Positions 1-13,288 of a stretch of DNA of 64,000 nt are shown here, in pieces (positions within the stretch are counted from its first letter, which is position 1; each line of letters begins with the position of its first letter). This stretch comes from Anabas testudineus. Lineage: Eukaryota > Chordata > Actinopteri > Anabantiformes > Anabantidae. A model generated the notes under the pieces. That model saw only the letters and a list, made by a program, of their open reading frames with translations, had not been told where the DNA came from and made no database searches. The stretch is from contig NC_046611.1 of NCBI RefSeq assembly GCF_900324465.2, forward strand, positions 12,462,369 through 12,526,368. The letters are read 5' to 3'. The position numbers were made by a program, and so were the translations under genes.

Positions 1-1229
1 GCAGAATAAGAGTCATGACCTTGGAGCAAATGTCATTAAGGAGCTTGCAGCCTCTGCATGTGCTGTCTTGTGTCCTCTTAACCTCCTGTTCTTTGCTCTT
101 TTTCCGCACCTCATGCTGATGTGGGCTTGTTTGAATGGGCTGTACCCATGTTTACTGAAGGTTGGATGCATTGCATGTCATTAGATTTCATAAGGATGAC
201 CTAAAAATATTTAACATAGTTGTAATGAAAAGCAAAACAATAAGCTTAAGTTTTAGAAACCCAATGGAGAACTAATTCCTCCTTTCATAAACCATTGTAG
301 TAGTGTAGCTGATCCACGTGATACATTGTGAAATCTAACAACAATTATTATCTATTGTCAGGAAGTGAAATGACGATTTGATTGCATTGAAACTGGAATT
401 GATACTTTTGACTGACTAAGCTAAAACATAGGCTGCAGACGTGGCCCAAGTGTTGGCCCTCAGGTTTACAGATTGTCATTCATCGCCTGTCAGCCTCCTC
501 AAAAGCTTTCTTTTAACAGTACTTTGACGATCGGGGTCTCGCTCGGTTCAGATTCTGTCTGCAGTGAAGCTGTTTTCTATCTATCGGTCAACAAAGCTTG
601 ATGTGGCGACTGTCGGTCTAGCTGAGCCTGCTTTGGATAAAACGGATCCAGTTTTTAATTCTTTGAATGTGAAGTTATGTGTAGCCATTACTTGATGCTG
701 GGTAATTTCTGTTCTTAGGAAAAGAGATGAGAAACTATTTCCATACTTCATACTGCAGAAACCAGCTGTGGCACCAAAAACAACTCGTCTTTCACTTCAC
801 TTTTTCTCTTCCACCCCAGTTCTCTCGCTTTTCTTAACACACTATCCTAAACTGTTTGTCCCCTCCCCTCTACTCTGTCCTCTCCCTCCTCACAGATAAT
901 CTCTTGCTCTTCTTCTGCCCTCCCTCCGTCTTTCTCCTCTTCCTTATTTCTCCATCTGTCTCATCCTGGCAAGGCCATTAACTCATAAATCCAATACAGG
1001 CCACCTCAACACTATCTGTCTTCTGCCGATGGAGAGCAGGATGGGATGCAGGGAGCAGAGAGGAGGATCAATGGCTCCCCTGACTGTCAGTCCGCTCACT
1101 TGTTTTCACATCCATCTACCCATCGCCTCCCACACCTCCTCTCTCCTCACTCCTTCTCTCTCTTTTTTCTTCTTGTTTTGTTCCAAACCCGATGAAGTCT
1201 TGACCATGAGACCAAATGCTGACACAGCA

Positions 1230-1260
<31 letters not shown>

Positions 1261-1951
1261 AATACAGTATTTGCTCAGGTGGTCCTGGACAAAACACTAA
1301 TAAGACAGATTTATTTCATATATACACTTAATCCCAGTTTACACCTCAGCTTCAATGATTCCTTCACACTTATTCAAGTTACCTGTGCTGTGGGAACTGC
1401 TGTAAAACCAAACCATCACAGATGCTGCCACCTTTCACTGTTAACATGGTCTTTTTGTTGGCACTGAGAACACACACAACACTTTAAACTCTTTAAATGG
1501 ACAGAACATGTTTCCACAGTTTTTCGGCCCAACTGACATAAGCTCAGAGAACTCAACAGTGTTTCTGCACAGAGTTGATGTTTGGCTTCCTCCTCGTGCA
1601 ACTGAGTTTCAGGTTTCATTTCAGGATGCAGCAGTAGACTGTGCTAATTGATAACTCTTTTCCAAAGTACCCCTGAGCCCATGTGGTTATATTCGTCATG
1701 GCAGCATTTATTTCATGCAGTGCCACAATGACACTGAGATTTCCACAAAGTCCCTGAATGTAAACTCTCAATCTTGTGTTGTGAAATATTTTTTAATATT
1801 TCTCTTTCAATGTTTGGTACGAAGTTTTACTTGAATGTTTATGAGCTTTTCACCCTGAAGCATCGATCCAGCTTTAATTCTGCTGTAGTGATACTGTATC
1901 TGATAGTGATTGTGATAGGTGAAGAAAGGCGAAGAGCCTATGGAGAAAAAG

Positions 1952-1979
1952 CTGTGTGTGTGTGTGTGTGTGTGTGTGT
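1952..1979. repeat. (TG)n microsatellite
   Basis: Uninterrupted TG dinucleotide run of about 28 bp, first of three dinucleotide tracts within 330 bp. Confidence 0.9.
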
Positions 1980-2098
1980 AGCCAATGTGTTACAAATATC
2001 TGAGACCAAGAACTGCTTAGTTTGCCTCAAGTTGCAGGCACAAAGAAATATTGTTATACACATAGAGAGAATGGCCAGCGGCCTGCGGCTTTGGCACG

Positions 2099-2118
2099 CA
2101 CACAAACACACAAACACA

Positions 2119-2166
<48 letters not shown>
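2099..2166. repeat. (CA)n microsatellite, interrupted
   Basis: CA tract of about 68 bp with a few interruptions in its first third and a pure run at the end. Confidence 0.9.
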
Positions 2167-2168
<2 letters not shown>

Positions 2169-2242
2169 GTGGTTAGAACCCCCAGTGAACCACACTGGCC
2201 TCTGGTGAGCCACAGAATCCATGAGGTGTAGAGTGACAAGCT

Positions 2243-2245
<3 letters not shown>

Positions 2246-2283
<38 letters not shown>
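2246..2283. repeat. (CA)n microsatellite
   Basis: Pure CA run of about 38 bp. The 80 bp between it and the preceding CA tract is unique sequence. Confidence 0.9.
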
Positions 2284-2286
<3 letters not shown>

Positions 2287-3775
2287 ATATGTATATAGAT
2301 CCTGTATTGTTTTATTCTTTTTCACTGATCAATTTGTTTCACTACTTTCACATGCAAATTAAAAAATGTAGCCTCACATTCTGACATCTGTTCCATCATT
2401 CAGTTGGCGTCTTTGTCATCAGCTGTTTAACTTATCTCTTTCTTCACAAAGTGTTTCAGTTTCTTATTATTATTATTATATTTACTTCATCTCTATTAAA
2501 ACATCTCGTTGACTGTACATAAGACATCAGTGGTCCTCCAGATTTTAATGTTGAGTTCTGGACATTTGAATGCAGCAATTTTATTTTCCATTAGCTGATT
2601 TCTCTTTTTTTAGCCTGTTTAAAAAACACTATGATGCTGCGTAGGAAGTAAAAAAAAAAAACAGAACGCAATGTTTATTAAATTATTTCAAATCTAAAAT
2701 TTGAATCAAAATAGAACAAAGTAAAAATATCAAATGATGAAACTGGGAATTTCATTTTATAGAAAGATATCTGCTCATTTTCAATTAAATGTCTGCAACA
2801 GCAGGACACAGACATGTTTATCACTGCGTAGCATCGCCTCTTCTATTAGTAAGAAGGGCAGGCCAGTTTAGCATGTGGGCTCTTTTACTACTGAGCCTTG
2901 TTGTTTGGCATTGTCTAGGTTTGCCATTGTGCTGCTGAAATAAGAAAAACATTTAAAAACATGTCTGGATGGCAGCATACGTTGCTCCAAAACCCATTTA
3001 TATTATTCAGCATTAATGGTAGCGTCACAGATACCCATGCTCTGTACTGCTACACCATCACAGACGTTGGCCTCTGAACTTTCCACTGATAACAAGCCAG
3101 GTGGTCTAATATAATAGTTTCCCCTTTACCTCAGTCCACCTAAATGATTGTACTCCACATCCCAACTCTTTTTGGAAACAGGGCTGTATATAGGTTTTTC
3201 TTATCTTAGTTCTTCTTATCAAGCAGTGTAAGATTTACAGTAGGGTCAGGAAACATCCAAGGCTGTACAGATAAAAGCAAATGTAGTCTGAGTCTTAATC
3301 TTAGTTCCAGATAGATAAGATAATCACTATGCACTTAGTTATTTTATGAATATGTAAGCCTACAGCTCATGGAAGGTTTTCATCTAACTACAAAATAGAG
3401 GTATCTTCAGGTGTATATATAACATGCTATTTTGCTAATGCTCTGCTGCAGGCAGGGGGATGCGGCTCAGTCCAATCTGGCAACGCACATCAACATCTCA
3501 GCACCACAACAATAAAGTAACATGTGTATAGGAACCACAACACCCTCAAGTCCGTATCAAAGGAGTAAAATAAAACATGTAGGCTAATACTAATACTTTC
3601 ATACTTTAATGTAATACTCACATTATATTAAAATTTCTGCTTTGTGCACTGTTGACACACAACAAACACACACACAGTAATATTTCTCTACAGGCTTCTC
3701 TTCACCCTCCATCAATCGAAATGCTTTTATCTAACAAATGCAACACAGCCATAACATCAGTCACATTACACTTTA

Positions 3776-3776
<1 letters not shown>

Positions 3777-3813
<37 letters not shown>

Positions 3814-3964
3814 CCGTTATGCTATCGTTTTAATCATAGAGGGTGTGCACATCTACACTCTCTCTCTCAAACACATACACCGTCATATCAAACACACTCG
3901 TGCTCTTTCACAAGCAGCTCACACTTGATCTTATTCTCTTTCTTCATGTGTTGCTCACACACCT

Positions 3965-3999
<35 letters not shown>

Positions 4000-4117
4000 C
4001 AGGTCGTGCCCTTCTCGAGTTTCCTTTGACACATGGTAATAGATTCCGCTGTAGCTCTACGCCTCGGCTAAGTGGCCTCACCTTTCACTGAAAACAAATC
4101 ACTCTCTCACTCTCCTG

Positions 4118-4164
<47 letters not shown>

Positions 4165-4200
4165 TGCAGACTCTCTCTCTCTCTTTCCACACACTCTCTT
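3777..4200. repeat. Cluster of CA and CT microsatellites
   Basis: Three CA tracts (about 3777-3811, 3966-3998 and 4121-4163) are followed directly by a CT tract at 4169-4183. CT-rich polypyrimidine DNA continues to about 4300. Confidence 0.85.
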
Positions 4201-5268
4201 CCTCTCTTTCCATTTTCTCTCTCTCCTCCTCATCCTCGTCCCTGACCTTCCTCCTCCTCTCTCTCTCTCTCTTTTTCTCTCATCTCTCTCCCTCGGGTGC
4301 TCTCCTCTTCCTTGCCATCACTCAGCCCACCATATTTTTATTTCCATTCTATCGCTGCGTTTCTATCCCCTCCTCTTTTTCTCACTTTCTTTGAGTCTCT
4401 TTTTTTAAGTCTAGATCTCTATTATTGTGACCTCATTATGTATAAAAGTCATTATTCTATTCTATTATTATTGCTTCACCACTGTTTCAGTATGTTTGTA
4501 TGTTTTTTCACAGTTGTATGTAATAAAGCTGATTACATAAGTTACTATGATCATAGATTCAGTGCTTATAGCCTTTATCTTTTTGTTGTTGTCATCAAGC
4601 TCATTTTTATTGTAAATATTTAGATTTATATTTCTTGTAAAACAATTATGCCATCGTTTAAAGTATTGTTATACTTTATTGTTTTTATTGTTTACTTTAC
4701 TTATTTTTTTATAAATTAAAAATTACAAATGATTTAATTTTAATTGTATTAATCATTAATATTTTTTATCTTACACTATTATTTTAGAATGGTGTTTACT
4801 GTTTTTTCAATTTTTATCACTTTGTTCTTCTTGTCAAAAGTAATATTGTATAAAAAATCTTTATCATTTGAAGAAATTATCTGTCTGAAATTATCTATTG
4901 TGTACTATATTTTCTTAGCTCTTTTAGTGCTTCCTGCAGTTTATGTATTTTCCAGCAGTGATAATTCAGCTTGTCTTAGGTTTACAGATAAATGCAACAA
5001 TAATAACAAAAAATGTGTAAATTGTAAATTGTAGGCCCAGATCTAGTGAATCTATTTGTCGACAAGGTGAAATCATATTCATAATGTGATTTAAAAACGG
5101 TTAAAAAAGAAATCTAAAAAACATAATACGTAGGAACCAAAGTGCAACAAAAAATAATATTGTTGTTTTATATTTATATATGAGTTTTATTTTACTTTAG
5201 TTAAAGTAGACTTTCAGAATAAAATAAAATGGAAAAATGAACAGATAAATCATAGTGTAATAATATAT

Positions 5269-5380
5269 TCAATTCAATTCAATTCAATTCAATTTTATTT
5301 GTATAGCGCCAATTTACAACAGAAGTTATCTCAAGGCACTTTACAGTGTAAGGTTTAAGACCTTACAGAAAATATTTATA
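5269..5380 (+). repeat. Teleost interspersed repeat with (AATTC)n head
   Basis: A short AATTC pentamer array leads into TTTTATTTGTATAGCGCCAA and then a segment about caaggcactttacagtg. I recognise this combination as a very common dispersed repeat of percomorph genomes. Its class is not certain from this copy, and no terminal inverted repeat was found. Confidence 0.6.
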
Positions 5381-7505
5381 CAAAAAATTATAGAGAAAAC
5401 CCAACAATCCCATTTGAGCAAGCTTTATGTGTTATCATTATCACCATTCTTATTACCAAGGCCTGGCCCTCAAAGTTTGATTAACTTCATATTAATTATA
5501 CATAAGCTGACTGTAGTGCAACATTTTCATCACACGATAAAAGTGTGAATGGATGAATTTGTTTTTTCTACATTTTATTGTTTCAACATTTTCATTTCTG
5601 CTGTATTCAAAAACACTTTCATATAAACCTCACATATCCTTCTTCACCTCTGTAGAATTTGTTTTTTTTTTTTTGTTTATTGTATGTATTTATTTTAAAA
5701 TCACTTTAATGTTACATTCTATTTTGAAGTACACTGCTCTCTCTTGAAGCACACGATTGCATGTTTGAAAGACGCTTTAAGAAAAGGAAGGTTTTATTTT
5801 GAAACACTATTATTTACAGTGTGTGCACATGTCAGCAAATTCCTTTGAAAAGGGATTTGCTCATAAGTAAATGTCTGCAGCTTGGCTTGGACCCCCCTGT
5901 AACGGGCATCAGTGAGCTTCATGACCAGACACTGTCTGTAGCTCTGATAGTGGAAGACTGCCCTCTACAGGTGACTGAGTACAAATACTTAACAATAAAA
6001 GCTCTGCACTGTGCAGCAGGATTCAAATGTAGTGTTCACTGTCTGCAGAATGCAGTGCTTGAATTAGTGATCTGTTGTCCAACAAATTTTCAGAATTGGA
6101 AGTGAACACTGACTGCTTCAAGAACTTCATATTATAATCATCACATTTTGTTCACACACAACATGTTAAACTGACATTACTCAACTTGAAACCTTGTTTT
6201 TTGTAGTTTTGACAAATTACCTGGTACTGTGGTATTACTAAATGAATTCTTCCCTTGAATCTCACATTAAGATTTGAGAATTCATTTAGAGGTAGCTGTA
6301 AATGCGGGTGACAGGTAAGGTCCAAATCCAAGCTCTGCAGGCACAGGTTTGCAAAATTGGACCTTTGCAGGACTCTGATGACAACTTCCAAAACCTAGCA
6401 ACACCTCCAAAAATGTAGTTTGCTACCACTGCAGTGGACTTGGTTTTAATATTTTCTTTTTAAAGAATTGTTTCATCAGGAGGAAAAACTGCAAAAAGTG
6501 TGGCAGGTGACAGGAAGGCTGCAAAATCTAAAGATGCAGGAAAAGAGACAGTGAGATGTGTACAGACAGAAAGACGGACAGACTGGACGGTTCCAGAACC
6601 CAGAAGATGGATGGGTTGGTAAAAAAGAAATAAATGCTTCTTTATTTACCTCAAACTCCTTCACTTCCATCTCTCTCACACGTTAACACTCACACACACA
6701 CTCAAGTGTATTAGCGTCAAAGCTCCGCTGACAGACGGAGAGCAGTAATGAATGAGTGGATGTTCTTAAGCTGAATTCTCTTCGCCCAGCAACTGACACG
6801 CATCAAGCCAACTCACACACACCTCGTATCATTTGTACTGTTTGCAATGTTCAGTATTTTGTCCTTTCAAAATCTCCTTCGCAACGCCTCTCAGATTCAT
6901 TCATCTCTCCATCGGGTCTGTTGGATGTTGGTAGGTATTGAGGTTACTGACGAGGCGGGGTGCCACCGTCATTCTGTCAACTTCCTGTCTGCAGCATTGT
7001 TGTCACAGTGGACGACAGAGGAAAAGGCAAAACTCTTTTGGACACAACTTCTCTGCCTTTCCGTGCCCTTTGATGTGCATCTCACGCTTCTTTTTTTTTC
7101 ACATATGTGTGTGTTATCCCCCTTTTTCATCCAAGTTCAAACTGACCCCCGGATTGTGCGTGTGTTTGTGTACATGAGTTAGCTATTTCACTTTCTGTGT
7201 TTGAATGTTTTATTTGTGTGCTTTGTGTGTGTGTGTGAAGTCAGTGTGGCTCCAGGCCCTCGTGCGTCAGAGGGCCTTTCTCTTTTTGTGGCCCCTGAGC
7301 AAACATATTAAGAACCACCTTATCACTGCTTATACAGCCAGGGCCACACACTCAACACACAGATACACACAAGCCTAAATACACACAGCACTCACAAAAA
7401 GATAGCTTCTCCTCCAAACACACAAAGCTTGCCACCAAACTGCCCAAATGTCACCAATCCCTGGAGGAGGAAGAGGTGGGGGTTATAGATCCTTTGAGGT
7501 CAGCC

Positions 7506-7561
7506 ATTGGTCAGTGGTGAGCCACCAGTCACACGTTCAGGGGCAAACTCTGGTTTATAAA
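7506..7561 (+). promoter_or_regulatory. uts2d: Core promoter of uts2d
   Basis: An inverted CCAAT box (ATTGG, 7506-7510) lies 46 bp upstream of a TATA box (TATAAA, 7556-7561). Transcription would start near 7585-7595, about 420 bp before the start codon. The spacing fits a TATA-driven, cell-type-restricted neuropeptide gene. The start site itself is inferred. Confidence 0.55.
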
Positions 7562-8013
7562 GCCAAGATGAGTGGAGTGCATTAGGAAGAGGAACGCATC
7601 CAACTCGCTCTTGACAAGCCCTCATCAAGAGGCGCATCCAAGGAAAATGAACATAGAGACTTGCTTTGCTCCACAGATAGTAAGAAAGATATTTAATGGT
7701 GAGGTTGTTGAGAAGAGATGGAGCTGAAGTAGACGAATACCAATGTCTGGTTGAAAAACAGCGGAACAGGTTCTTGATTTATCAGAAGCTAAACTCAGTA
7801 AAACAAGCTCTGTGACTTCTGGGACCAGGATCAACAGGCAGTAAAATCATCTCGGCTAACGTCCAAGTCCTCAGCAAGATCTTCCAAAGTTGAACAACTG
7901 GATCAATACGCAGAGAAGAACGGATTGAGAACGTGTGCACCAGAAATTGTCACGTTCAAACCTTCAGAGGAAAGTGACAACAGGTCTTGCTGGTCATCTT
8001 CAGTGTTGCCACA

Positions 8014-10801
8014 ATGCTCATCGCAGCGGAGGTGCTGTCAGTGATGAAGGTTGCCGTGATACTGCTGATCCTTGGGATGGGAGTAGAGGCAGCACCCACT
8101 GAGAGAGGTAAGGAAACTGAAGAGATAACAGGCAACAGCAGCTGATTTTGATGCTCCAGCTGGATAGAAACAGTGTGAAGTGTAGATGAATTTAGAGTTT
8201 CTGGAGTGAACAAACTTTAGCTTTATTGGACAGTAGATTGGGGTTTTATAGAGATGGGTAAGACATGCAACAGAGGTCCAAGGCCTGAGTGAAACGAGGG
8301 TCAGGTGGTTTGATCCTTAGCAACAATCTTGAAGGGATTTCACTCAGATTTGTCAGGCAGGAGGAACAATAAAACAGAAAATAACAGATAAAAAAGATTC
8401 TACCGAAAATAAAACACCCAAATTACCTTTCCCTACAACAAAACTTCAAACACAAACAAGTTTTGTAGGGAGCACAATTAAAAAAGGATTACATAAATAT
8501 AAATGTCACAAACATGCTGATATGAACATGAACAAAAAAAAACTTGTTCAACTTGACTGTCAATGTTTTAAATATCATCAGACAACAAAATGAAATGTAC
8601 AAAAAAGATGTTCCTTTAATTCCTTACAAAACTACACAGTACAGTTTTTTCTCTCGTTTTAACACACAACAACCCTGAGACGTACTCAGACGTCATTGTG
8701 CACACACATAAATGCTCTTTTAGTGGGATTCCACTGCATTGCCAGTTGCTAGAAGAGTTGCTATAGGGCTGTACGATAAGAGGCGTGTGTAGGATTAGTT
8801 AAGGGTCATGTGTCCGATCGATAGACTGAGAAACTGAAGATGTCAGCAAATGAAAGACCTCAAGTGGACAATCTGAGTTAGACAATGGATTCTTCTATAC
8901 ACTTGAAACAATACACTGTAGAAAAACATGCACAGAGCAGAGTACACTGAAAAAACACATATACTATACACCCAGATGCCAGAAAAGTACTAGACAGGGG
9001 TGAATCTACAGGGAGGCAAGAGGGACAGCTGCCCCGCCCACTGCAGGGTTTGGGAGGACAAACAATAGTAATAACTATTAGATCGTCTTTTCCTATGTCT
9101 TGATGCTCTGAAGAGAGTAAAATTTTCCTAAAACTATACACACTGTAACGCTCACTGTGTATGTTTAGCTGACATCACATCATCACTGTACTTTTCCTGC
9201 AGATCCTCGTCCTAGTCTCAGTCATGCATCAGCTGCACCAGAAAGGCCCTCAGCTGTAAATCCGAGTCAGTATCTGAAACAGTGGCTTCTGAGCAGCAAA
9301 GCAGCTGATAAAACCACTAGAAGGACTATCACTGCTGGCGTCAGGGCCAGATTGAGGATCAACCCTGGGACAGCCAGTCCAGGTAAACGAACCCAGATGC
9401 TGCAGATGATCTCAGCCCTGGAAGAGCTGCACAGGACTTTCAACAGCACGCTGAGCTCACGGATCACCATCATGCCACGAGGTACTGGTACTTACTGATG
9501 CTCCATGGAAGAGTTTACGTATGTAGAGTTTATGTTGGCTGTTGGTTGAAGGAGGAGCTTCAACAAAAGGAGCAAAAGGAAAAATATCATTTTGGAGATG
9601 GTCCACTAGAGCTCAGAGTACATGGCTCAAACAATGAGGATGTATCTTAGAGATACTTGTTTTGGACTGTCTAGTGTTTTTATCTCCATGTAAACCAGCA
9701 ACTGACTCACTGCTCTTTATCTTTTATTAAAGACCCTTTTTTCCCTTTACAGCAAATGGCAGAAATTCAGGAAGAAAAAATAAAGTGGTAAGTTCATGTC
9801 AAATATTTATTGATCACTGTCAAGTGTATGACAGACATACATGGAAGCCAAACTTTGTTCCTTATGTGTGTGTCCCTGGCTATAGAACAAGAATCTTAAG
9901 ACGTTAGGAAATTAAAAACCTCCACTGAACAATCTGAGTGAAGCAATAGATTCCTCTAGACAACTAAAGCCATTCACTGTGGAAATATACAGCATGCACA
10001 AACAGTAGCCAGTGATGTAGTCTAACAAAAAAAAAAAAAAAATGGCTTCAATTGCTAGTGAGCAACCATCACCATGTGACCAGAAAGCTTTTGTTTTATG
10101 AATCTAATGTACACACAGGTGCTACACACATACTAGTCAGCAGACAGAATACATTAGAGATGCATGCAAAACAATAATTAACAAGACAAAACAAACATAA
10201 GTGTAGATAAAAACTTTGAACCTCATATCAGCTTTTAAAATTAAGCTTGGAAGAACGTTTGAATCTTCACCAAGGCTTCAGCAAAGCTGTTGAGGGACTG
10301 CCTGCCAGTCACTATGCAGGGACAAGATTATACATTTACATTTAAGAGATGTGTAATTAAACACCAGAAGTATGAAGTCATGATGTCACATTATACAGTG
10401 GTTTACCACGATGTAAGCAGTTCAGCATTGTTGGTTCCAATAATCATCTTCTCATCACACTTTCTGTTGTCGCTGTGGTTGAAGCTTCCTGCTGCAGAGG
10501 GAGGAGTGAAGCCCACCACTGCACCCCCAGCACCAGCTGACAGCACTGCATCCAGAGCCAGTGCAGATGCCGTCGTCCCCAGCCTAACCGGTCGAAACTT
10601 CAGGAAGTCTCTCCCACCACAGAACAAGAAGACCAACAAAAGAGGTGAAAGTCATTACTTACTGTACCTGTCTTCACAGCAGGACGTAAGAAAAAAAGAA
10701 GAGTCTGAAAAAGTTTATTATGTCAAATCAAATTAGAAACTGATTGTTGTTCTTTTCTGTCTCCAACAGTGTGCTTCTGGAAGTACTGCTCCCAGAACTG
10801 A
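8014..10801 (+). CDS. uts2d: Urotensin II-related peptide 2 precursor (URP2), four coding exons
   Basis: Encodes the secreted precursor of a cyclic neuropeptide that signals through urotensin II receptors. Exons read from the sequence: 8014-8107, 9203-9481, 10498-10644 and 10770-10801. All introns are phase 1 with GT/AG ends, giving 183 residues. A signal peptide is obvious ([16 protein letters not shown], starting at Met11, which may be the real start). The last exon completes the dibasic site KKTNKR and then [10 protein letters not shown] and stop. The CFWKYC ring is the urotensin II family hallmark, and this decapeptide is the one known for teleost URP2. In zebrafish, URP1/URP2 are made by cerebrospinal-fluid-contacting neurons and affect body-axis straightness. 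The middle of the precursor (residues 32-173) is poorly conserved, as is usual in the family. The 5' UTR may contain an unseen intron. Introns hold no other gene. The exact acceptor of the third exon is the least certain part. Confidence 0.93.
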
Positions 10802-13288
10802 TCATCTCCCAGCCAGTGGTCTCTATCCATACTCTTACCCTTGTTTGTCCTACTCACTCATCTATCATCATCTCCCTTTCAATCCATCTAATCAAGCCCT
10901 TGATATTTATTTATACAGAAACATGTTAAACGTTTAACAAATCCTGATGTGAAAGATTTGATGTATTTATCAGTGCACAATGCAGCTGGGTCATGGGAAT
11001 GGTGATTTATGCAGCCTGGTTAATACTCTGTTCAGTGAACACTTTTATTTTAACTGTACTGTAAAGTGTGTAGATGTTTTTCACTGATTTGTTCAATTTG
11101 TCATATGTCAACTCTTCAACAGCCCCTTCCATCTGTTAATTCCAAAATGTTTAACAATATTGAGGAAAAGCAGGACTTTCTGGTTCTAATACTCCTTTAT
11201 ACATTTTTTTTGAGAATAACGTGCAAAAAGTGACTTCAGAGCGACTTCATACCGTGTAACAGGAAACTGTCACATTAAAGTCAATACTACTATATATCAG
11301 TAATATCATATTCTCATTGTCAAATGAGCCATTCTGCATAAAGAGTACTTTTACTTTTGGTGCTTAAAGTAATTTTTGAGTTAATTGACTACTGCTTTTA
11401 CTACATTTTGAATGCAGTTTTTTTGTCATTTTTACTCCTAACAGAGTATTTGAACGCTGTAGTACTACTTCTTTAAGAAGCAGATAACGCTTTAACTTGA
11501 TATCATCCTATCTGTCTCCCTTACTCTCCTCTGTCACTTCTCCGACCTTTGACCACTAGGAGACTGTTGCTATGGCATTAGGAGGCTCTGTGCCTCCCAC
11601 CACACTGGCGCCAGCCTCGACTCGGACCTTTTCGTTTCGCTCATCAATTAACAAGACTGACCGATCACAGAAAACGATGTGCGCTTGTGGCCAGCGCATG
11701 AACAAACACCTGTTAACTTTCTTCTTTTTCTTTTCCTTTCTAGACAGACACACAGTCGTCGTTGTTGTATGTGTGTGTGCCAACTTCAAAATAAAGTTCA
11801 ATCTCTAGCCTGCTGTGACAATAAAGATTGACATTTTTATTTTTCCACAGTTACACTGGCTTGTTCATTATGCAAACAGACAATCATATCCAGTGACAAT
11901 AATACAATTTCAAATTCACATACCACTGATGGTGGTTGATCTACTAAAATATTGAAACATTGAAGACTGAAGTTTAGAAAACTACATCTGCACTGCTCCA
12001 GAACTTCTGGCAATTAATTTGTTTCCCAATAAATTGTGTTTTGTACTACAGCTCTACAATAATGGTATCTGAAGTGGGACTTTACCCAGTGTTATTAGTC
12101 TCAGCACAGTAAAAACAGCAGGACATTCTTCGTCTGAATGTCTCCCTGGTAATTGAGCTGTGTGTGTTTGCCTGTCTGCATGTGTAAACTCTGGGTCATT
12201 ACATTCAGAGAGGTCACCATCACTGTCGCCCCTGGTGATGAGTATTTGTCTGCACACTTGCATGTATAATATACTGGGTCTTTCACATACTGTACACACA
12301 CACACACACACAAAATAACCCTAATCTGCATATTTGGAGATCAGACTTTGTAGTGCAAATTAGAAAAACTGCCATTAAATGAGTGCACATAACCACACCT
12401 TATATGAAGTGTTAGATGTTGTACTGTGTACTGTACAGTCCTATGGATCTGTCATTGTTGGTTCAAGTTCTGTTTGAGCACAGAAATTACTTTGAGTAAA
12501 CTTGTTTAAAAGGGACTCCACGCAAAGTAAGAATGCCACATCAAATTCTTTACTCAAATTAAACTACTAGGTACATTCTCTAAAATTTAGTACAAAACTC
12601 GATGTGAACTTGATGTGGTTGAAATCATAAATTTTGAAGATTTCTTCAACAAACATTCAAAACTTAAGACACAAAGGTTGTAGTAATAATAATAAATATA
12701 ATAAAGCTTTGCAAATTGCTCATTTTAATCACTTTATGGACTAACACTGATTCATCGATAATAATAGCTCAGCATTGATTAGTTTGTTTTATTTAAGATC
12801 ATCTACAAACATAGGCAAACTAGTTATTAAAGCTGTAAAATAAAGTAAGTAAAGTATTTCCTTCTGAATTGTGGAGTAAAAATAAAAAAATATTTAAAAA
12901 ATATATGGTACTAGTTACTTAACACCTATTAAATTGTTTTACTTGGCACCCTCTGAGAAATCCCATGACTCAGAGACAACAAAAACAAAAGACTGACAGC
13001 AATCCACATAGTGATAAAATCAGTTTAATAAAGATTCTTCCCCCAGAGAGAAAATAAGGCCAGAATTCAGCAGGCTGAGGTCAGGGTCAGTTTGGTGCAG
13101 GTAACGGTTCATGTCCTCCAAATAATTAATGGATGACTGCCTCAGTTAAAGCAGTGACTTGGTGCAGAAACATATTGATCCATGGAAATAAGTATTTTTC
13201 ATTTCATTTCATATTTCATTTTAAGGAAACATTTCTGTTGGAAAAGTAAAACTGGAAGTCCTGAAGAAAGGTGAACCTCTTGTGAGGT
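10802..13288. other. uts2d 3' flank and intergenic DNA
   Basis: No further coding exon is seen. The uts2d 3' UTR probably ends in this stretch, but its poly(A) site is not clear. AATAAA motifs at about 11790 and 11820 follow a GC-richer patch (11560-11700) containing a short open frame with no recognisable product. A short (AC)n tract lies at 12293-12311. Confidence 0.5.

Larger units (their letters stand above)
1..7500. other. Intergenic, no supported gene
   Basis: I found no exon chain, conserved protein or RNA gene here. The stretch is AT-rich with many CA/TG and CT microsatellites, and open frames in it are either repeat-encoded or lack splice context. A teleost interspersed repeat lies near 5269. 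It may hold distal regulatory DNA for uts2d, but nothing in the sequence proves this. Confidence 0.6.

Noticed and set aside
1774-2281. Open frames of 69-144 codons on both strands
   Set aside because: They run through CA/TG microsatellites and encode only dipeptide repeats; no splice or homology support.
5821-6105. 94-codon plus-strand frame
   Set aside because: No recognisable domain, no splice context, and a stop-free run of this length is expected by chance.
11572-11808. 78-codon plus-strand frame followed by AATAAA motifs
   Set aside because: The sequence resembles no known protein and ends in low-complexity Phe/Val-rich codons; probably untranslated DNA.
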